In this document: positions 13,301 through 24,325 of the stretch, in pieces
Position numbering within the stretch: position 1 is the first letter of the stretch
Layout of the letters: every line of letters begins with the position of its first letter
Source: Corallium rubrum
Lineage: Eukaryota > Cnidaria > Anthozoa > Scleralcyonacea > Coralliidae
Assembly (NCBI GenBank): GCA_964035015.1
Contig: CAXIUP010000185.1
Location: 127,501-191,500, forward strand
DNA: 64,000 nucleotides
Direction: 5' to 3'
Notes under the pieces: generated by a model
The model's database searches: none
Seen by the model: only the letters and a program-made list of their open reading frames with translations
Told to the model about the DNA's origin: nothing
Position numbers and translations under genes: made by a program

Positions 13301-16300
13301 TCAACAACTGTTTCAAACAACAGAAAATCAGGAGTAGGAGGGGCTGGTCCTAGAAAAGTTTCTTTTTGCAGTAGGGATAGTTTCTGGAAATACACATTTT
13401 AGGTCTTTCTGTAATCATGTTAGATATAACTAGTTGCACAGCAGTTAAAATGTCTACATTTACAGTTCTTATTTTTTTAATACTAGGTAAGTAATATGAT
13501 GAAGCTTAAGGAGCTGTTCCCCAATGAAAAAGAATCAGTAATTCAAACTGCATTATCAAGATGTGGTGATGATGTGAATGATGCTGCAACTCAACTTGCA
13601 GGTTTTATTGATGGTGAGTACACTGAGTAGTGTTAATTAGACAGGATTGCCAGGGTTCGTACTACACTGTACGTAATTGGAAGGAAATTATGTGCATTCT
13701 CTCAAAAGGAAAAGTTTGGGAAGACTTGACCAGGCATTTATCACTAAGATCTTTTGCATACCATTTCTAAAAGTGATGTTCAATTTTCAAGACTCCAATT
13801 AGGATTATTTGCAAAACTATAGAGCCCTAAAATTTCAAACCAAAGATCGTAAAGACATATCTCAACAACTAATGAAATAATTACAATGCAAATTATGTAC
13901 ATTTAGTGTATTGATCAAAATGATGTGCAATGTTAATATGTTAATGTACACCCTTTCTGAGATACAATTGCATCATTCATATACTGAGAAACATATCTAA
14001 AGTAGACTTTAATTAGTAATTAAAATAGGAACATGTACATGTAATAGGATGGTGCACTTTTTATGCAGATGACATTGTGGACACGCTTCCCGTGATTGAC
14101 TTAGAGGAAGGAAGTGAAGGTATTGTAACATGACATTTACTATATGATTTAAATTCTTGTCCAGGCTTCTGTTAAAATTTGTTCTTCTTAACACCTGTTT
14201 TAGCAAACACATATGACAATGTCTTGTCACTGAGTGTCTGGTCATAAGAATTAATCAGGATCTGTATATAATGAAAATTTCAGATTGGGTTGTGAAACTG
14301 TTTTAATTTAGATGAAAGATTTTTTTCTCATTGGCTAAGCTACTCACTGACAGTCTATTGGTGATAGACCACCTGAGTAGTGAAAAAGAGTTGATTTTCA
14401 CGTCACAGCAATCACTATGGTAGAAAACTCTCGTTTTGTCGAAGTTTCATTTTGTTTTTTCAAAATAATATTTTGTTCAACTAGTTGGTTTATATTAAAA
14501 CAATTAGATACATGTAACTAACCCTCCTTATTTATCTATCTATCTATATTGAAGTGAGACTTCATGGTTTCTTGTTATAAAAATTATTGCCCAGCAAATA
14601 ATTCATAACTATTCTATTTTACAGCGACTACATCAGCCTTGATGAATGAAGAATTAGATGGAGGCTCTGTCTATGATGTGATGAAATTGTACAGAAGTAA
14701 AATAGAACAAGGAATGGAATACATTGATATCAACAGGATGCAGATCTCACTACTTCGGCAGATCATGAGAATCTATAAAAATCCCAAGTTTAAACTTACA
14801 AGATCTCTGGATATTCACTTCCAAGGTGAACAGTGTGCTGACATGGGTGGTCCGACCAAAGAATTTTTCCATGTTGCAATTAATTCTTTTACAAAAGTGG
14901 ACCATGCATTTAACATCCAGCTGTTTGGAGGGCTTGATGGGCATCTCATTCCCTTGTGTGGAGTTGATCCGATTGCATCAGGCTGTTTTGAAGTAGCCGG
15001 AAAGGTGATCACACACAGTATTCTTCATGATGGTCCTGGCTTTGTTGGACTTTCCCCTGCTATTGTAAAGTACTTAGCTACAGGATCTGTAGATGCAGCT
15101 AAGAGCTTTGTATCGTGTGATGACTTGCTGGACTTAGATCTAAAACATCTTCTGCAAGAACAGGTGAGTGGCAACTACTGTAAATAGTGATTTCCCATTC
15201 CTGCAGAGGACAGACAGCCTTTATTATTTTATTCTGGCTAATGCCACATTACTTTACTCTGTCTAATGCCAGATGATTTTATTCCACAGAGGGAAGGGGC
15301 TGGTTGAAGTTGGCTAGGCAAGTGTGGGTTAATAGAGGCTTTGCATGGGTCACATGACAAAATGTACAGATACACAATTTTGTTTATTTTTGCATTTTAA
15401 TTTTTAAATAAATTATGATGTACATGCAAGTAATTAGAATTTCCAGGCCTAAAAAGTCCTTGAAAATCAATGGAGTCCAGGGGCCGATTGTATAAAACTC
15501 TTAATCACCTTTTAGTCTGAAAGAGAAAAATGTTTTATTGTTTGTTTATTAGATCATAGATAAGCAAGCTGATGACATTGAACCTGCTGCAAGAGATATA
15601 GTTGAGGAACGTATGGTACGGCATGGTCTCACAGACATACCCATTTCAAACCTTAACAAAGACAAAGGCATTAATGACCTTCTGGTGGCTGAGGTTGTGA
15701 TAACTCGTACACTTGCCCTAGATTCTTTCTTCCGAGGACTGAATTGTCTTGGTCTTGGTGATCTTCTACACAAGTATCCGGTAATAGCTCGCCTTGTGTT
15801 TCCTTCTCCTGCTGATGTTGTGGTTGATCCTGAAATGATACTACAAAAACTAGAGCATGCAAAGCAACAGATCAAAGAATGTGGGAAGAAAGAAGAGCAG
15901 GCATGGCAATGGTTTCTTCGATTTATTAAGGAAGAAGGCCGCTGTAAAGGTAATATGTCTGAGATTACAGTACACAATATGTCAGATTTGTGATAGTTGT
16001 GTAATAGATTTTGAAAAGGAACTCTTGGTAGTTTTCCTTATCCATCAAGACATAAAAACCCTAATTATTTCCCCATACAATATATTGCAAGGGTAAACTG
16101 GTATATTCATTCCACATTGTAGAACTAATTACATGTATGTAAACTGGTGGACTTTCTCTGTTTTAACACTTTTGTACCAAAAATACTATAATTCATCACT
16201 TCATTTTCACTGAGAGAAATGAATAAAACATTACTATGGCAGTGTAAAATCCCACAACGTTCTTTTTTTTTTACTATGCAGATGAGAACACTGGCTATCC

Positions 16301-16523
16301 CATGACAAATTCGCTAGTATTGTTTATGACGGGATGTATGATAATCGACCCTCAGGAGGATCTGCAAGTCCTCTTTAGTACTGATACCAGGAAGAAGTTG
16401 CTTGAAGCAGACAGTTGTTTCAGTAGAGTTACTATTCCAACATCACACCAGACATACGAGGAATTTTTAAAGGCATGCAAATTGTCTGTAACAGCAGGTG
16501 CAACAGGGTATGGTCGGTTTTAG
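4366..16523 (+). CDS. HECT-type E3 ubiquitin ligase with C2HC finger and CUE domain (gene A)
   Basis: Exons, from conserved reading frames and GT/AG sites: 4366-4996, 12928-13065, 13487-13613, 14069-14119, 14625-15163, 15553-15949, 16282-16523; about 700 residues. The first exon holds a short helical start and a conserved block (FKPKDSWTHNF to QAIAYIRP) shared with gene B. Exon 2 carries a C-X2-C-X11-H-X4-C finger and exon 3 a CUE-like ubiquitin-binding helix set (KELFPNE...ALSRCGDDVNDAATQL). Exons 5-7 form a HECT domain with GEQCADMGGPTKEFF in the N-lobe and the catalytic cysteine at 16416-16418 in ADSCFSRVTIP. It should transfer ubiquitin from E2 to substrate; the order resembles G2E3-like animal ligases, but the substrate is unknown. 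Within exon 1 the frame changes from that of 4366 to the +1 frame before about 4505, so either a small intron, an error or decay is present. The first intron contains transposon copy 1. Confidence 0.82.
5963..6266 (+). repeat. Left TIR of transposon copy 1
   Basis: About 304 bp, very AT-rich in the middle, ending inward with CGCTATCACAGTATCCCA. It matches the right TIR (11299-11602) base for base in inverted orientation as far as I can read. The transposase start codon lies about 50 bp inside it, so the TIR probably acts as promoter. Confidence 0.88.
6317..8711 (+). CDS. Integrase-core (DDE) transposase, copy 1, four exons
   Basis: Exons 6317-7068, 7163-7272, 7706-7875 and 8524-8711 are supported by GT/AG sites and by the copy 2 gene, which has the same four-exon structure. 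The N-terminus has a helix-turn-helix-like segment (FLQRDFPQYAWSMPTLDRRL, about residues 38-57). The catalytic core shows HSVDGHDK (Asp about 150) and RMDKGTETG (Asp about 213); the third acidic residue is the Glu of IERWW at the start of exon 2. Near the end of exon 1, around 7005, the frame departs by one base from the conserved YGPSTSN stretch, so this copy has one frameshift or an error there. It should cut and join the element's TIRs. Start codon chosen because it is the first ATG after the TIR (AACATGGCGGC). Confidence 0.82.
8738..8863. repeat. Small foldback MITE
   Basis: AGATAAA and GGGCTGTATGC-type words recur in inverted orientation, giving an imperfect hairpin around a GAGGACG...CGTCCTC core. 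It lies just after the transposase stop codon, inside transposon copy 1. A related half-copy (GTGCTGTATGATATATACAGCC) occurs near 8970. Confidence 0.6.
9030..9067. repeat. (TA)n microsatellite
   Basis: A run of TATATA units sits in the spacer between the two convergent genes of transposon copy 1. The remaining spacer to 9905 is AT-rich with no recognisable gene. Confidence 0.8.
9906..11210 (-). CDS. Alpha-kinase (MHCK/EF2K/TRPM7 type), transposon copy 1
   Basis: An intronless 434-residue frame starting MADQAAW. Residues 42-116 form a domain I do not recognise, with GKAQKYTRIGAREFVPF and DILAGEQGPSC, shared with the copy 2 kinase. A basic, low-complexity linker follows (120-175). Residues about 215-430 match the alpha-kinase fold: GTGGFRQAF (nucleotide loop), WIVKKYL (invariant Lys), VTVEEFIPGTFNKHINN, LDIQGCDYYLFDPEVAT (catalytic/metal region) and GNLSTNAI...HVCNDYCNLLGL, the zinc-binding tail typical of the family. 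All motifs needed for activity appear present. The gene is convergent with the transposase and starts just inside the right TIR. The substrate is unknown; alpha-kinases often phosphorylate helical sites. The upstream ATG at 11345 lies in the TIR and was rejected. Confidence 0.9.
   Translation of the reverse strand: MADQAAWKNFKKQMTAKRAGKKSTPGTRILEEESITVQRLSADVSGKAQKYTRIGAREFVPFEYEEVTVPNIQRACLNHFVVCEGTVCDILAGEQGPSCSSIKQVPNLNVIYVRFIEGEAKKLKVEAEGTASSESADMYRKASGKKRKIHIVDVESVPTKSSPVRGKAAASKFIPRSMSAVEMLKLGKEIKSPSVTEILVYQFDFENLAWAPTPDKVDFVVSKDPIGTGGFRQAFKATSQTKEFKGTTWIVKKYLPKTVSDIESLGQTVEQHTKKVVQMHCLARNFSARLQQELEKTNVLEEFGPVLKYNKIFFGKLCADECVTVEEFIPGTFNKHINNTGDVCGDEESEVCKKAECFVHYSFVRSDKELMVLDIQGCDYYLFDPEVATKESFSDGEFLFCTGNLSTNAITNFSSSHVCNDYCNLLGLSQLQQS
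11299..11602 (-). repeat. Right TIR of transposon copy 1
   Basis: This is the inverted copy of 5963-6266. The alpha-kinase start codon (11208-11210) lies about 90 bp inside it. The kinase frame stays open upstream into this TIR, but the extra residues are repeat-derived and probably not translated. Confidence 0.88.
11695..12034. repeat. Palindromic TTAA MITE
   Basis: TTAAAGTGCCTATCTCATGG at the left is matched by its inverse ending GGCACTTTAA. The two arms (about 150 bp each) are nearly identical around a short centre near 11860. TTAA at both ends suggests a piggyBac- or Kolobok-type non-autonomous element. It lies in intron 1 of gene A; the rest of 12035-12927 holds no feature I can support. 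Confidence 0.85.
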
Positions 16524-17100
16524 GTGCTTTGCAAACTGTCCACTGATACATCTAAAAAAGTTGAGTTCTGTTTACTTTGTATCTAAGGATAATTTTCTTT
16601 TCATGGCAAGTTTACATGTACAGTACATATAATTCTCATGCCAATGTTTAACCTTGTTCAATTTTACTTCATATTATTTCCAATTTTTGTCATACAGTTT
16701 GTACACTGAGGAACATATATGGATATTTTTGATATGTAATTAAAGTTTTTCATATTTGATAATTATAACAAAGATGGTACCAAATTTACTCTTACCAGCA
16801 AACAGAGTTGAATTCTGTACCTGAAATTACATACATTATTCAACAGAGATTATATGTGGCTGATTATATCAATTTTTTAGTTGCAGTAAATTGTTTGAAT
16901 TAATGTGTTCTCTCTAAATACCTACCCCCTTGATGAATACAAACATTATTACAAGAACTTATAAGTGCACCTGGGGTGCATTTAATTTTGATGGGGAAAA
17001 TATGAATTATCCTGCTGAAAGACAACATGATAATTAATAAAATTCAAGTTAACAAATAACATATTATGTTTCAAACGATTGGCCATTCTACAGTACTTTA
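16524..17100. other. 3' flank of gene A, no gene seen
   Basis: AT-rich sequence after the gene A stop codon, presumably 3' UTR and the gap between two converging genes. I see no frame, repeat or clear polyadenylation cluster that I would annotate. Confidence 0.5.
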
Positions 17101-17334
17101 TCACTCTTGGGAACTTAATACAAACTCAAGTGCCTGTTCATAAAGGTCTACACCAAAGTTAGTGGATTCTCTCAGATCAATTAACTGACTTAAACATAGG
17201 CTGATAGATTCATCTGCAAAAGGTATTGTTACTTCAGGAATGATAATCCCTTGTCCTTCACATTCTGGTAAACTTCCCCATTCTGGAGAAGGTGATGGAC
17301 CATCCCAGTCAATGCCAAATGATGTCAGTTCATC
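17101..17334 (-). CDS. Orphan terminal exon, unknown protein
   Basis: A 77-residue frame ending in a stop at 17101 is preceded by a good splice acceptor (TGCAACAG before GATGAACTG). The residues are acidic, with IDWDGPSPSPEWGS and later DLYEQALEFVLSSQE. I do not recognise the protein. It might be the C-terminus of a transposase-like or host gene whose upstream exons lie to the right, but I find no convincing partner exon before 25 kb. Confidence 0.45.
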   Translation of the reverse strand, partial: DELTSFGIDWDGPSPSPEWGSLPECEGQGIIIPEVTIPFADESISLCLSQLIDLRESTNFGVDLYEQALEFVLSSQE

Positions 17335-17714
17335 CTGTTGCAGTGAAGATAAGTAAGAAAACAACGTGATCAATATTATTATAGTACACCATTAATTATG
17401 TATGTGTGTGCATATACTGTATGTGTGTAAAAACACTGTATATATATTTCTAAAACTCATTAATAATTCATGAGGAAAACACAAAGAAAATCCATGTTGA
17501 ATGAGGGTCTATATGTGATATAGATTCCTCTTGATTTACATAAACTTCAGCTTTGATTCTCTCGACTTAGACAACATTTTTTTAAAAACAAATTACTACA
17601 CCAAATGAACTAACCAAATAGATCATTAATTTTACAAGTAATTTACAGAATTCATGTCTGTTCCGTATTTGCCTCTTGTCTGTATACCCCATTACAGAAT
17701 GGCCATTCTGTAAA

Positions 17715-17717
<3 letters not shown>

Positions 17718-17766
<49 letters not shown>

Positions 17767-17820
17767 TTGTATGTAGGTATGTGTGTATGTATGTATGTAT
17801 GTATGTATGTATGTATGTGT
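17718..17820. repeat. (GT)n then (GTAT)n microsatellite
   Basis: About 22 GT units are followed by a run of ATGT units. The surrounding 17380-18390 has no gene that I can support. Confidence 0.95.
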
Positions 17821-18388
17821 ACTGTCAGAAAAGCTTGAATTGAAAAACAATGGTTGCTCAGTTCACATCATCCCAGGTCCAAAAGCACAAAGTACTTTCT
17901 CTTCACCTTACTGTTGAAAAGTATACCAAAATTTAAACTTTGTAACTTTGTCCATTGCCAAGCAGACACACATTGTCTGCCAATTTTCTAATTATTTTGT
18001 GAATTAGTTTCATTGAACAACCAGAACCTACCAGTACTTATAAGCAGGTCTAGGGTGTAGCATGTATAGTATAGCAGAAAACTTGCTTGTGGGAAATATT
18101 TTTAGGAGCAAATCCTACCATCTAATACATGTAGGTGCAATTAATTCCTTGCATTTAAATTATATGCTAGTGTTTTAGGAGCAAGAGTGCCACCACATTT
18201 TCATTTTGGGAACAAATTGCTTCTTCACTTCTGTTATATTCAAGTCCTGCTTATAAGTCATAAAAATACTCCTCTAAGACCACACACATTTTGTTGTTTT
18301 ACAGACTTTCTGGCTAAAAACTTTAAAATTGCAGATTGAAAAAATATAATATGTTCAAAGCAGAACACTCAATGACACAAACTACAAT

Positions 18389-18391
<3 letters not shown>

Positions 18392-18450
<59 letters not shown>
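18392..18450. repeat. (AT)n microsatellite
   Basis: A long pure AT run next to the foldback element that follows. A shorter AT run lies at 18562-18587. Confidence 0.95.
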
Positions 18451-18452
<2 letters not shown>

Positions 18453-19047
18453 ATGACATGACACATCACATTGGCTGTTTATTACAACAACTTGAGTGTT
18501 GACCAATAAGAATGGCTTTTATGTCAGGCTGCCAATATGATGATACAGCATAGCACCATAATGTATATATATATATATATATATATTTCACACACACTGC
18601 CGTGTGGGGTGCTTCACCCGCAACCCTGACCTTTAATAAACTTAAACTCTCAAACTATTTACAAGATGTCCCAGTCTAAATATCATGAACCAACTACTTT
18701 ACCAGTACTGGAACCCAAAACTTATAAAATTCAATAATCTCATTTTTCCTGGCTGTGGCTTAGCAAGGGTGGGTGGGTGGGAAAAGGTCAGGCCAAGCGA
18801 GGCAAAACAAAAAGTGACCTTTCCCCCCTGACCCCACTCTAGACCAGTCCCCCAGCAGTGTGTGTGAAAAACATTTTCTACCTCTTTCGTTCCTCAGCCG
18901 GCAGAAAATAACACATACAATATATATATACATACACACATTATGGTGCTATGCTATATCATCATATTGGCAGCCTGACATAAAAGCCATTCTTATTGGT
19001 CAACGCTCTAGTTGTTGTAATAAACAGCCAATGTGATGTGTCATATC
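18450..19047. repeat. Foldback MITE with about 120-bp inverted ends
   Basis: The left end (TATGACATGACACATCACAT ... GCACCATAATGT) returns in inverted orientation at 18935-19050. A smaller pair of inverted words (TTCACACACACTGC and GCAGTGTGTGTGAAA) lies inside, suggesting one element nested in another. No reading frame of note. Confidence 0.75.
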
Positions 19048-19372
19048 ATAGTCACTAGAATTAGATTGTCTGGAAATGCAGCAAACATCAAAGCAGCTAA
19101 CAATAAGCTGCAATTATGTTGAGGGTGCCCTGAAGGTGCACACACCATAGGGTGTGTGCATTTGTTTTACATTCATTAATATTTATACAGCATGGTTGAT
19201 TGATTAGACCCAAGTGCTGCTATTGGCTACTTGCTTCATTTATATGCTGAAAATACAATCAGTACTGTAAGTGTGAAGTGCACACATTTGCACAAACATG
19301 AACAAAAACATAGAACAAAGACTGGCCACATTTCCAGACACCTTAATTCTAGTGGCTATGGCCATATAAAGT
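19048..19372. repeat. MITE, copy 1 of a two-copy family
   Basis: Inverted ends CACTAGAATTA...TCTGGAAATG and CATTTCCAGA...TAATTCTAGTG enclose a body that closely resembles 22879-23187 (shared AATATTTA-ACAG, GGTTGA-TGATT and CTGAACAAAAACATA-type stretches). Non-coding. Confidence 0.75.
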
Positions 19373-19444
19373 AATAAAGTGATATATTACATTATTAGCC
19401 TCCTCTGCAGGCATCACTGAGTTACAATAATGCACCTGTCAATG

Positions 19445-19951
19445 TTAAGCCCTAGGGGGGTGGCATCGGGCATATGTGGGGCATTTGACTGTTTTCTCGC
19501 CCCACCGTTGGGAATTTAATCGTTATTCTTGGCCCGAGGGTGGGGCGATTTGATCTCACCAAAGAATCATATGAAATATGTTGATATTTTCGTTCACAGT
19601 TTAATAGGGATGGGTAATTATTATCTTTGAACATAATAAATCCTTTTGTTGACTCTTGAACGTGTTTGAAGCTTGTTTTCATGCCAATTGTCTTGTGTTA
19701 ATTTTGGACATTTTACACACTAAGCAGCGCATTTGGTAGCAATTATACAGTTTTTATTGGCGGAAAACTGGCATCTAAATTTTGTTAAAGGAATCATGAA
19801 AGGCCTATTTTGCCTCTAAGGTAATCCCCACGTGGGGATATTTGATTACATTTGACAGATATTTATTGCTCGAATGGGGCATTTGATCGAAAATTTGCAT
19901 GAAAAATCAAATTGCCCCACATATGCCCGATACCACCCCTCTGGGGCTTAA
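19445..19951. repeat. TTAA MITE, 507 bp
   Basis: Starts TTAAGCCCTAGGGGGGTGGC and ends CCACCCCTCTGGGGCTTAA, with ATCGGGCATATGTGGGGCA-type subterminal words inverted on the other side. TTAA at both borders suggests piggyBac/Kolobok-type mobilisation. It abuts the decayed ankyrin-type gene. Confidence 0.85.
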
Positions 19952-19955
19952 TGGT

Positions 19956-21720
19956 TAGTTATTTTAACTCGTTAGGATATTTTCTGTGAAGGAAAGAATC
20001 AAACTCCTTTTTCGCCTTTTCATCTCCTTTCTTAATCGGATCTATATATTTATCTGATACAGACTCTCCTTTCAATTTTTTGTCTGCCCAAGGATATTTT
20101 TTTACCTTTTCTCTTCCCTTTTCTTCAAACCATTCTTCCTGTATAGCGAACTGTGCAACCTTCAGCTGATCATAAAGAGAGGGTGGGGTGCGATGCTTTC
20201 TTGTCCCATGGATGTCAAATGCTTCCTTGCTGGTGTACAGCTTCTTGTTCATTTCAAGTATATTTGAAGAGCAAGACATCATCTCAAGCACTGAAAATGA
20301 TGTTTGGGCCTTCGCATATGCTTTCACTGGACGGACCAAGTGTTCCTCTACCCATTCATCTCCAGCCAGTTGTCTTCCAGCTCTTCCATTAACGTTCACA
20401 GTTCTGTTTTATCGGTACATCAATCGATACGCAAGAGGCCATTTGCGCAAAAAATTAACGATGTGCGAAAAGCTTTCATCTCTGTAATTAAACTTTCCGA
20501 CTTGCGCATATATTGCTGGACAAATCATCCAAATTGCTTCGAGTGCTTTGCCGTTCCCATGTCTTATTGACTCTTTGTACCATCTGCGAATCGGTAGAAT
20601 ATCATTAGCAAGTTGTGTTTGATATGCAGCTTCTTTGTCAATTCTGACGTTCCTTAACCACTGTTCAAACTTTTCTAAAATAATTAGATTATGTGACTTG
20701 TTAATTCGATAACAGCGGTCAAGTTCTGTCTGGGTGGGAAAGAACTTTGAACTCTGGAAAACTTTCAACATCGCAATTGAAATTCCATCTTCGTAGTCAG
20801 CAAGTGCCTCTTCGTTGTTGTTGTAGTTGTTATCTTTGAACTTTTTTTTGAAGGATTGTGGATTTACGGTTGGTCTTTTGAGCACTTTTTCAACGACGTG
20901 CCAGAATCCTCCTTGCCCAGCGAATCTCGCAAAAGATTCGTTAACATAACCACGGTTATGGAAATCACCGGCTCCAGGAGAATGACAGCTATATTGATCA
21001 GGACATCGATTTGCGCATCCCTGAACCGTGATCGTGTTTTTCTGATCTCCCACGTTTATGTTTAAAATACGAGCGTAGCTCTTATCAGCATTAGACAGTG
21101 TCACTCGTGGATGCTGTCTCTGTGATGTCCATATCAGTTTCACTGCAGTTTACAACTTCCCCTTGCCCCACGATTTGTTAAAAGTGCGTTGCCAAAAAAC
21201 GAGATACGTTTTTCTCATCCAGTCGTCTCCTCTCAATCATGTTTACAATGGGATCCATTTTTTTCACCTTTGCAACTTCCAACGGAGACGCCGTATTTTG
21301 AAAGAAATCGTCCGCAACGCTAGAACCGATTTCAACCAAAAATTTTGAAGTAATCATGTGGTTGTTATGAAGTGCGAGGGTTAGTGGTGTCGGATATATT
21401 CCGTCTTTGTCGTTGATATGAGCCCCAGCCAGAACTAAACAACGAACAAGTTTAGTATTCCCATGCGATGCTGCTAAATGAAGGACTGTCCTCTCAAACT
21501 GGTCTTTCGCGGGATGCCATTCTTCGTGTTGCGCGTCGAGTCGGTTAACCAAATCTGAGTTTATCGATGTAATTGAAGCTAACTCCTGCAGAGCAACAAA
21601 TAGTCTTTCCATCCGAGCATCAAGAACTTCGTTGACCGCTTTTATACCAATATTAGCTATTAAAATCGCCCATGGTTCTCTCTCTAATTCAATCCTGCTA
21701 CTATTGTCCAAATCGCTCAT
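19956..21720 (-). pseudogene. Decayed ankyrin-repeat protein gene, intronless
   Basis: Read on the minus strand from MSDLDNSSRIE. The N-terminal part has ankyrin-type repeats (RTVLHLAASHGNTKLVRCLV then TPLTLALHNNHMITSKFLVE). A middle part has a conserved cysteine cluster (CANRCPDQYSCHSPGAGDF). The C-terminal part is charged (GRAGRQLAGDEWVEEHLVRP through KEFDSFLHRKYPNE). The three parts keep coding character but are interrupted by about two stops and one frame change, so it reads as a pseudogene or an erroneous sequence. I believe similar unnamed proteins occur in cnidarians, but no function is known to me. Confidence 0.65.
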
Positions 21721-21789
21721 TGTTCTAGTCTCGGATGTACGAACTGACCGCAGCAGCGAGATGTAAAAAAAAGGGCGTTCAAGCGTCAA

Positions 21790-22420
21790 CGCGGCAAGGT
21801 GTCATTACCAGAAATTTCGGACTTCTGCTCCCGCGATGTGTAGTGATAGCGGTATCAGCTTGTTCTCCAGAATTGAAATTCAAATTGATATTCATGATGT
21901 TAGACCTTTTGAAAAGCGCCGAAGTCGTAAAGGAATACATAGATAATACATAAAAATCGAAGATGGATAGGTGGAAAACACATAAATAAATTTCGGGTAG
22001 TAGATGTGAAACGCATAGGTATAAGGGATTTCGGATACTGAAATCATGGGATATAGGAAAATTTGAGACATCTAGATAGGATTACTTGAAGTATCGCCCT
22101 ACTGTAAACATGGCCGACAAGAGTGAAACGAGTCGAACAGAAATATGAATTTTGGTAATACAAATAAACCTCGAATTGCTAAGATCTGTGATTACCTTCA
22201 GCAAAATTTCAGGTATCTTCGACGTTATTTGGCAGGACGTAGGATGATCTACAGGCGAAGAAATATACCGAATCAAACTGGCGAATCTTTGAGGAATCGT
22301 GCAAGAGTGCGGCAACAAAAATTTTTGACTAGTAGTTGTCTTGCAATGGTGTTTATAGGTAGGGTACTTTTAGTATTTTGGGAATATATAAGGTCTCAAA
22401 TAGGCGGAAAATGTGTTCTA
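21790..22420. other. Stretch without supported gene
   Basis: Several short frames overlap here on both strands but none resembles a known family or shows a convincing exon structure. The sequence upstream of the ankyrin-type gene could hold its promoter. Confidence 0.4.
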
Positions 22421-22834
22421 CAATAATTGATTTGGCAGAGTGTAGGTTCTTGTTTAACTCTTTCCTGTCCGGCTGAAAAACATCCAAAATTGAACTACGT
22501 CTTTGTTCTATGATATCTCTGGAAATATCCATAACTGTTGCGAAACCTATACTTTTCTGAAAGCCCAATAAACCGGCTGTTACCAATGCTTTTTAATTTT
22601 TCGAAAAAGACACATTATGTTAATATAAATTAGCATAATTATCATAAATCAGGTTGAAAAACTTCCAGTTTTCTACAAAATGCCATCTTGCACGTCCGCG
22701 TAGCATCATGAAAATTCAAAATGCCACCAATCGCAGAGTTGTTTATGAAATCAAATCAAATTTGGCGTGTACGTGCGTGGATTTCATGTCCCTGGCGCTT
22801 GTCGAATTACAATAATTGATTTGGCAGAGTGTAG
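22421..22834. repeat. Truncated TTAA MITE between 27-bp direct repeats
   Basis: A left part of the same MITE as 24889-25346 begins with TTAACTCTTTCCTGTCCG near 22456 and stops at GCTTGTCGAATT near 22808. An identical 27-bp word, beginning ACAATAATTGATTTGGC, stands just before the MITE (from 22421) and again just after it. The arrangement looks like a rearrangement or template switch, not a normal target duplication. Confidence 0.7.
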
Positions 22835-22878
22835 GTTGAATCGATTTTAATAAATAGCGTAGGGAACAATTCGCCAGT

Positions 22879-23187
22879 CCATAGTTAATAGAAAATATAC
22901 ATGGTTTGGAAACCCGGCAAACTTCAAAGCGGTTAACAATCAAGCTACGATTCATCTTGAAAGGTACACGAAGGTGCCAAATCCTTTGTTTTAGGTTTAT
23001 TAATATTTAAACAGTACGGTTGAGTGATTGAAGCCAAACGTTGCTATTGGGTGATTGCTTCATTATACAGAAAACACAATATGTTCAGTAACCATGAAAG
23101 TGCAAAAATTTCCATAAACCTGAACAAAAACATAAAACAATGACTTTTGTGAGTTTCCAAACCATGTATATTTTCTATTAACTATGG
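22879..23187. repeat. MITE, copy 2 of a two-copy family
   Basis: TIRs start CCATAGTTAATAGAAAATAT and end with the inverse. A 5-bp repeat CCAGT flanks both sides (22874-22878 and 23188-23192). The body resembles 19048-19372. From 23193 to 24310 I find no gene that I can support. Confidence 0.8.
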
Positions 23188-24325
23188 CCAGTCGTTGGTC
23201 TTTGCATTAGGAGTGCGGCACTTTGTCAGCGAACTTCTTGAGAGCCACAATTTTCACTTTTGTATATCCGCCATACGTAATCACTGTATATATTTCGACG
23301 CCATCTTGAAAATCCAGAATTAATTAAACCGAAAGCGGGCGCCATTTTGCCCGAAATTTCTGGTAATGTTCCACAATTAAATTTCATGTACATTAAGGTG
23401 GTACTGGAGGCTAAAGTCGCCTCTTCCGATCTTAACAGTTTTTGGTCAGTTGGGAGATATAGTAACAACAAATCTCTACGCCAAGTTTTACATCGCTACG
23501 TCCTATACTTTTCGAGATTTCGGCTATCAAACTTTCGTATCTAAGGCCGAATGTTCGCGCCAAAACTGAACACGAAGGCAGCGAGTTTTGACAGTCGACG
23601 TACGCACAGAAACACTAGCGATTCTTTTCCCATCTGGTCATTCCAGTGATCCATATCTTCATCTTCTGATTTCGCACCTCCAGTACCACCGTAAGCTGCT
23701 TGCCGAAGAGGCCAGCTTTGCTTTTGGTATAAGCGAGTTTCAGGGTGTTGCGCGCACATCATTTTTCAACAAACTGACAAGCTCCCCTCAAAGTTAACAT
23801 ACCGTTTAAAATCAACAAAGTATAGATACAGTTTCTGGATGTTTAACACAGTAATTCTGCTGTTGTTGGCCCGCTAGCAAGTCTGTTTGCCATTGCTTAC
23901 TTTGTGGAGAGCCCACCACGAGCCCGCCAATTTCTTTGCAAAACGATGCGCGCGCAACATCCTGAAACTCGCCAATTTAAACGATAAGTGAAACAGAACT
24001 GTAAATGGATAGAAGAGACACTGACATTTCAAGCAAAAGCCATGCATTTGGTGTTTCACTCTGATGTCTGATGAAGTTGGTACTTTCATTCGATTCATCA
24101 GTTTCTCTTCACTCCGTTTGGAGATTCTATTTCACTTATCGCTTCATTATTTCCATTCACCAACTGCATACGCATCCCACATTTTTTTGATACTATTTTT
24201 TTGATATCCTTGTAGCTACATGCATTCATAGATAATAGAAGGTGATGCATTGAAGTACTGGGTCTTCATTTATTGCTATATAGGTCAAAAAGTGTTAAAT
24301 GTAAATCGTCTAGGGATATAAAGTA

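Noticed and set aside
17718-18590. Microsatellite cluster as a CRISPR-like or regulatory array
   Set aside because: Units are simple dinucleotide and tetranucleotide repeats without spacers.
22145-22426. Plus-strand 93-residue frame rich in Arg
   Set aside because: No family resemblance, no exon signals, and it runs into repeat sequence.
23541-23762. Minus-strand frame with GGTGGAKSEDEDMD
   Set aside because: Weak coding character and no supporting splice sites or partner exons; could not be assigned to the orphan exons nearby.
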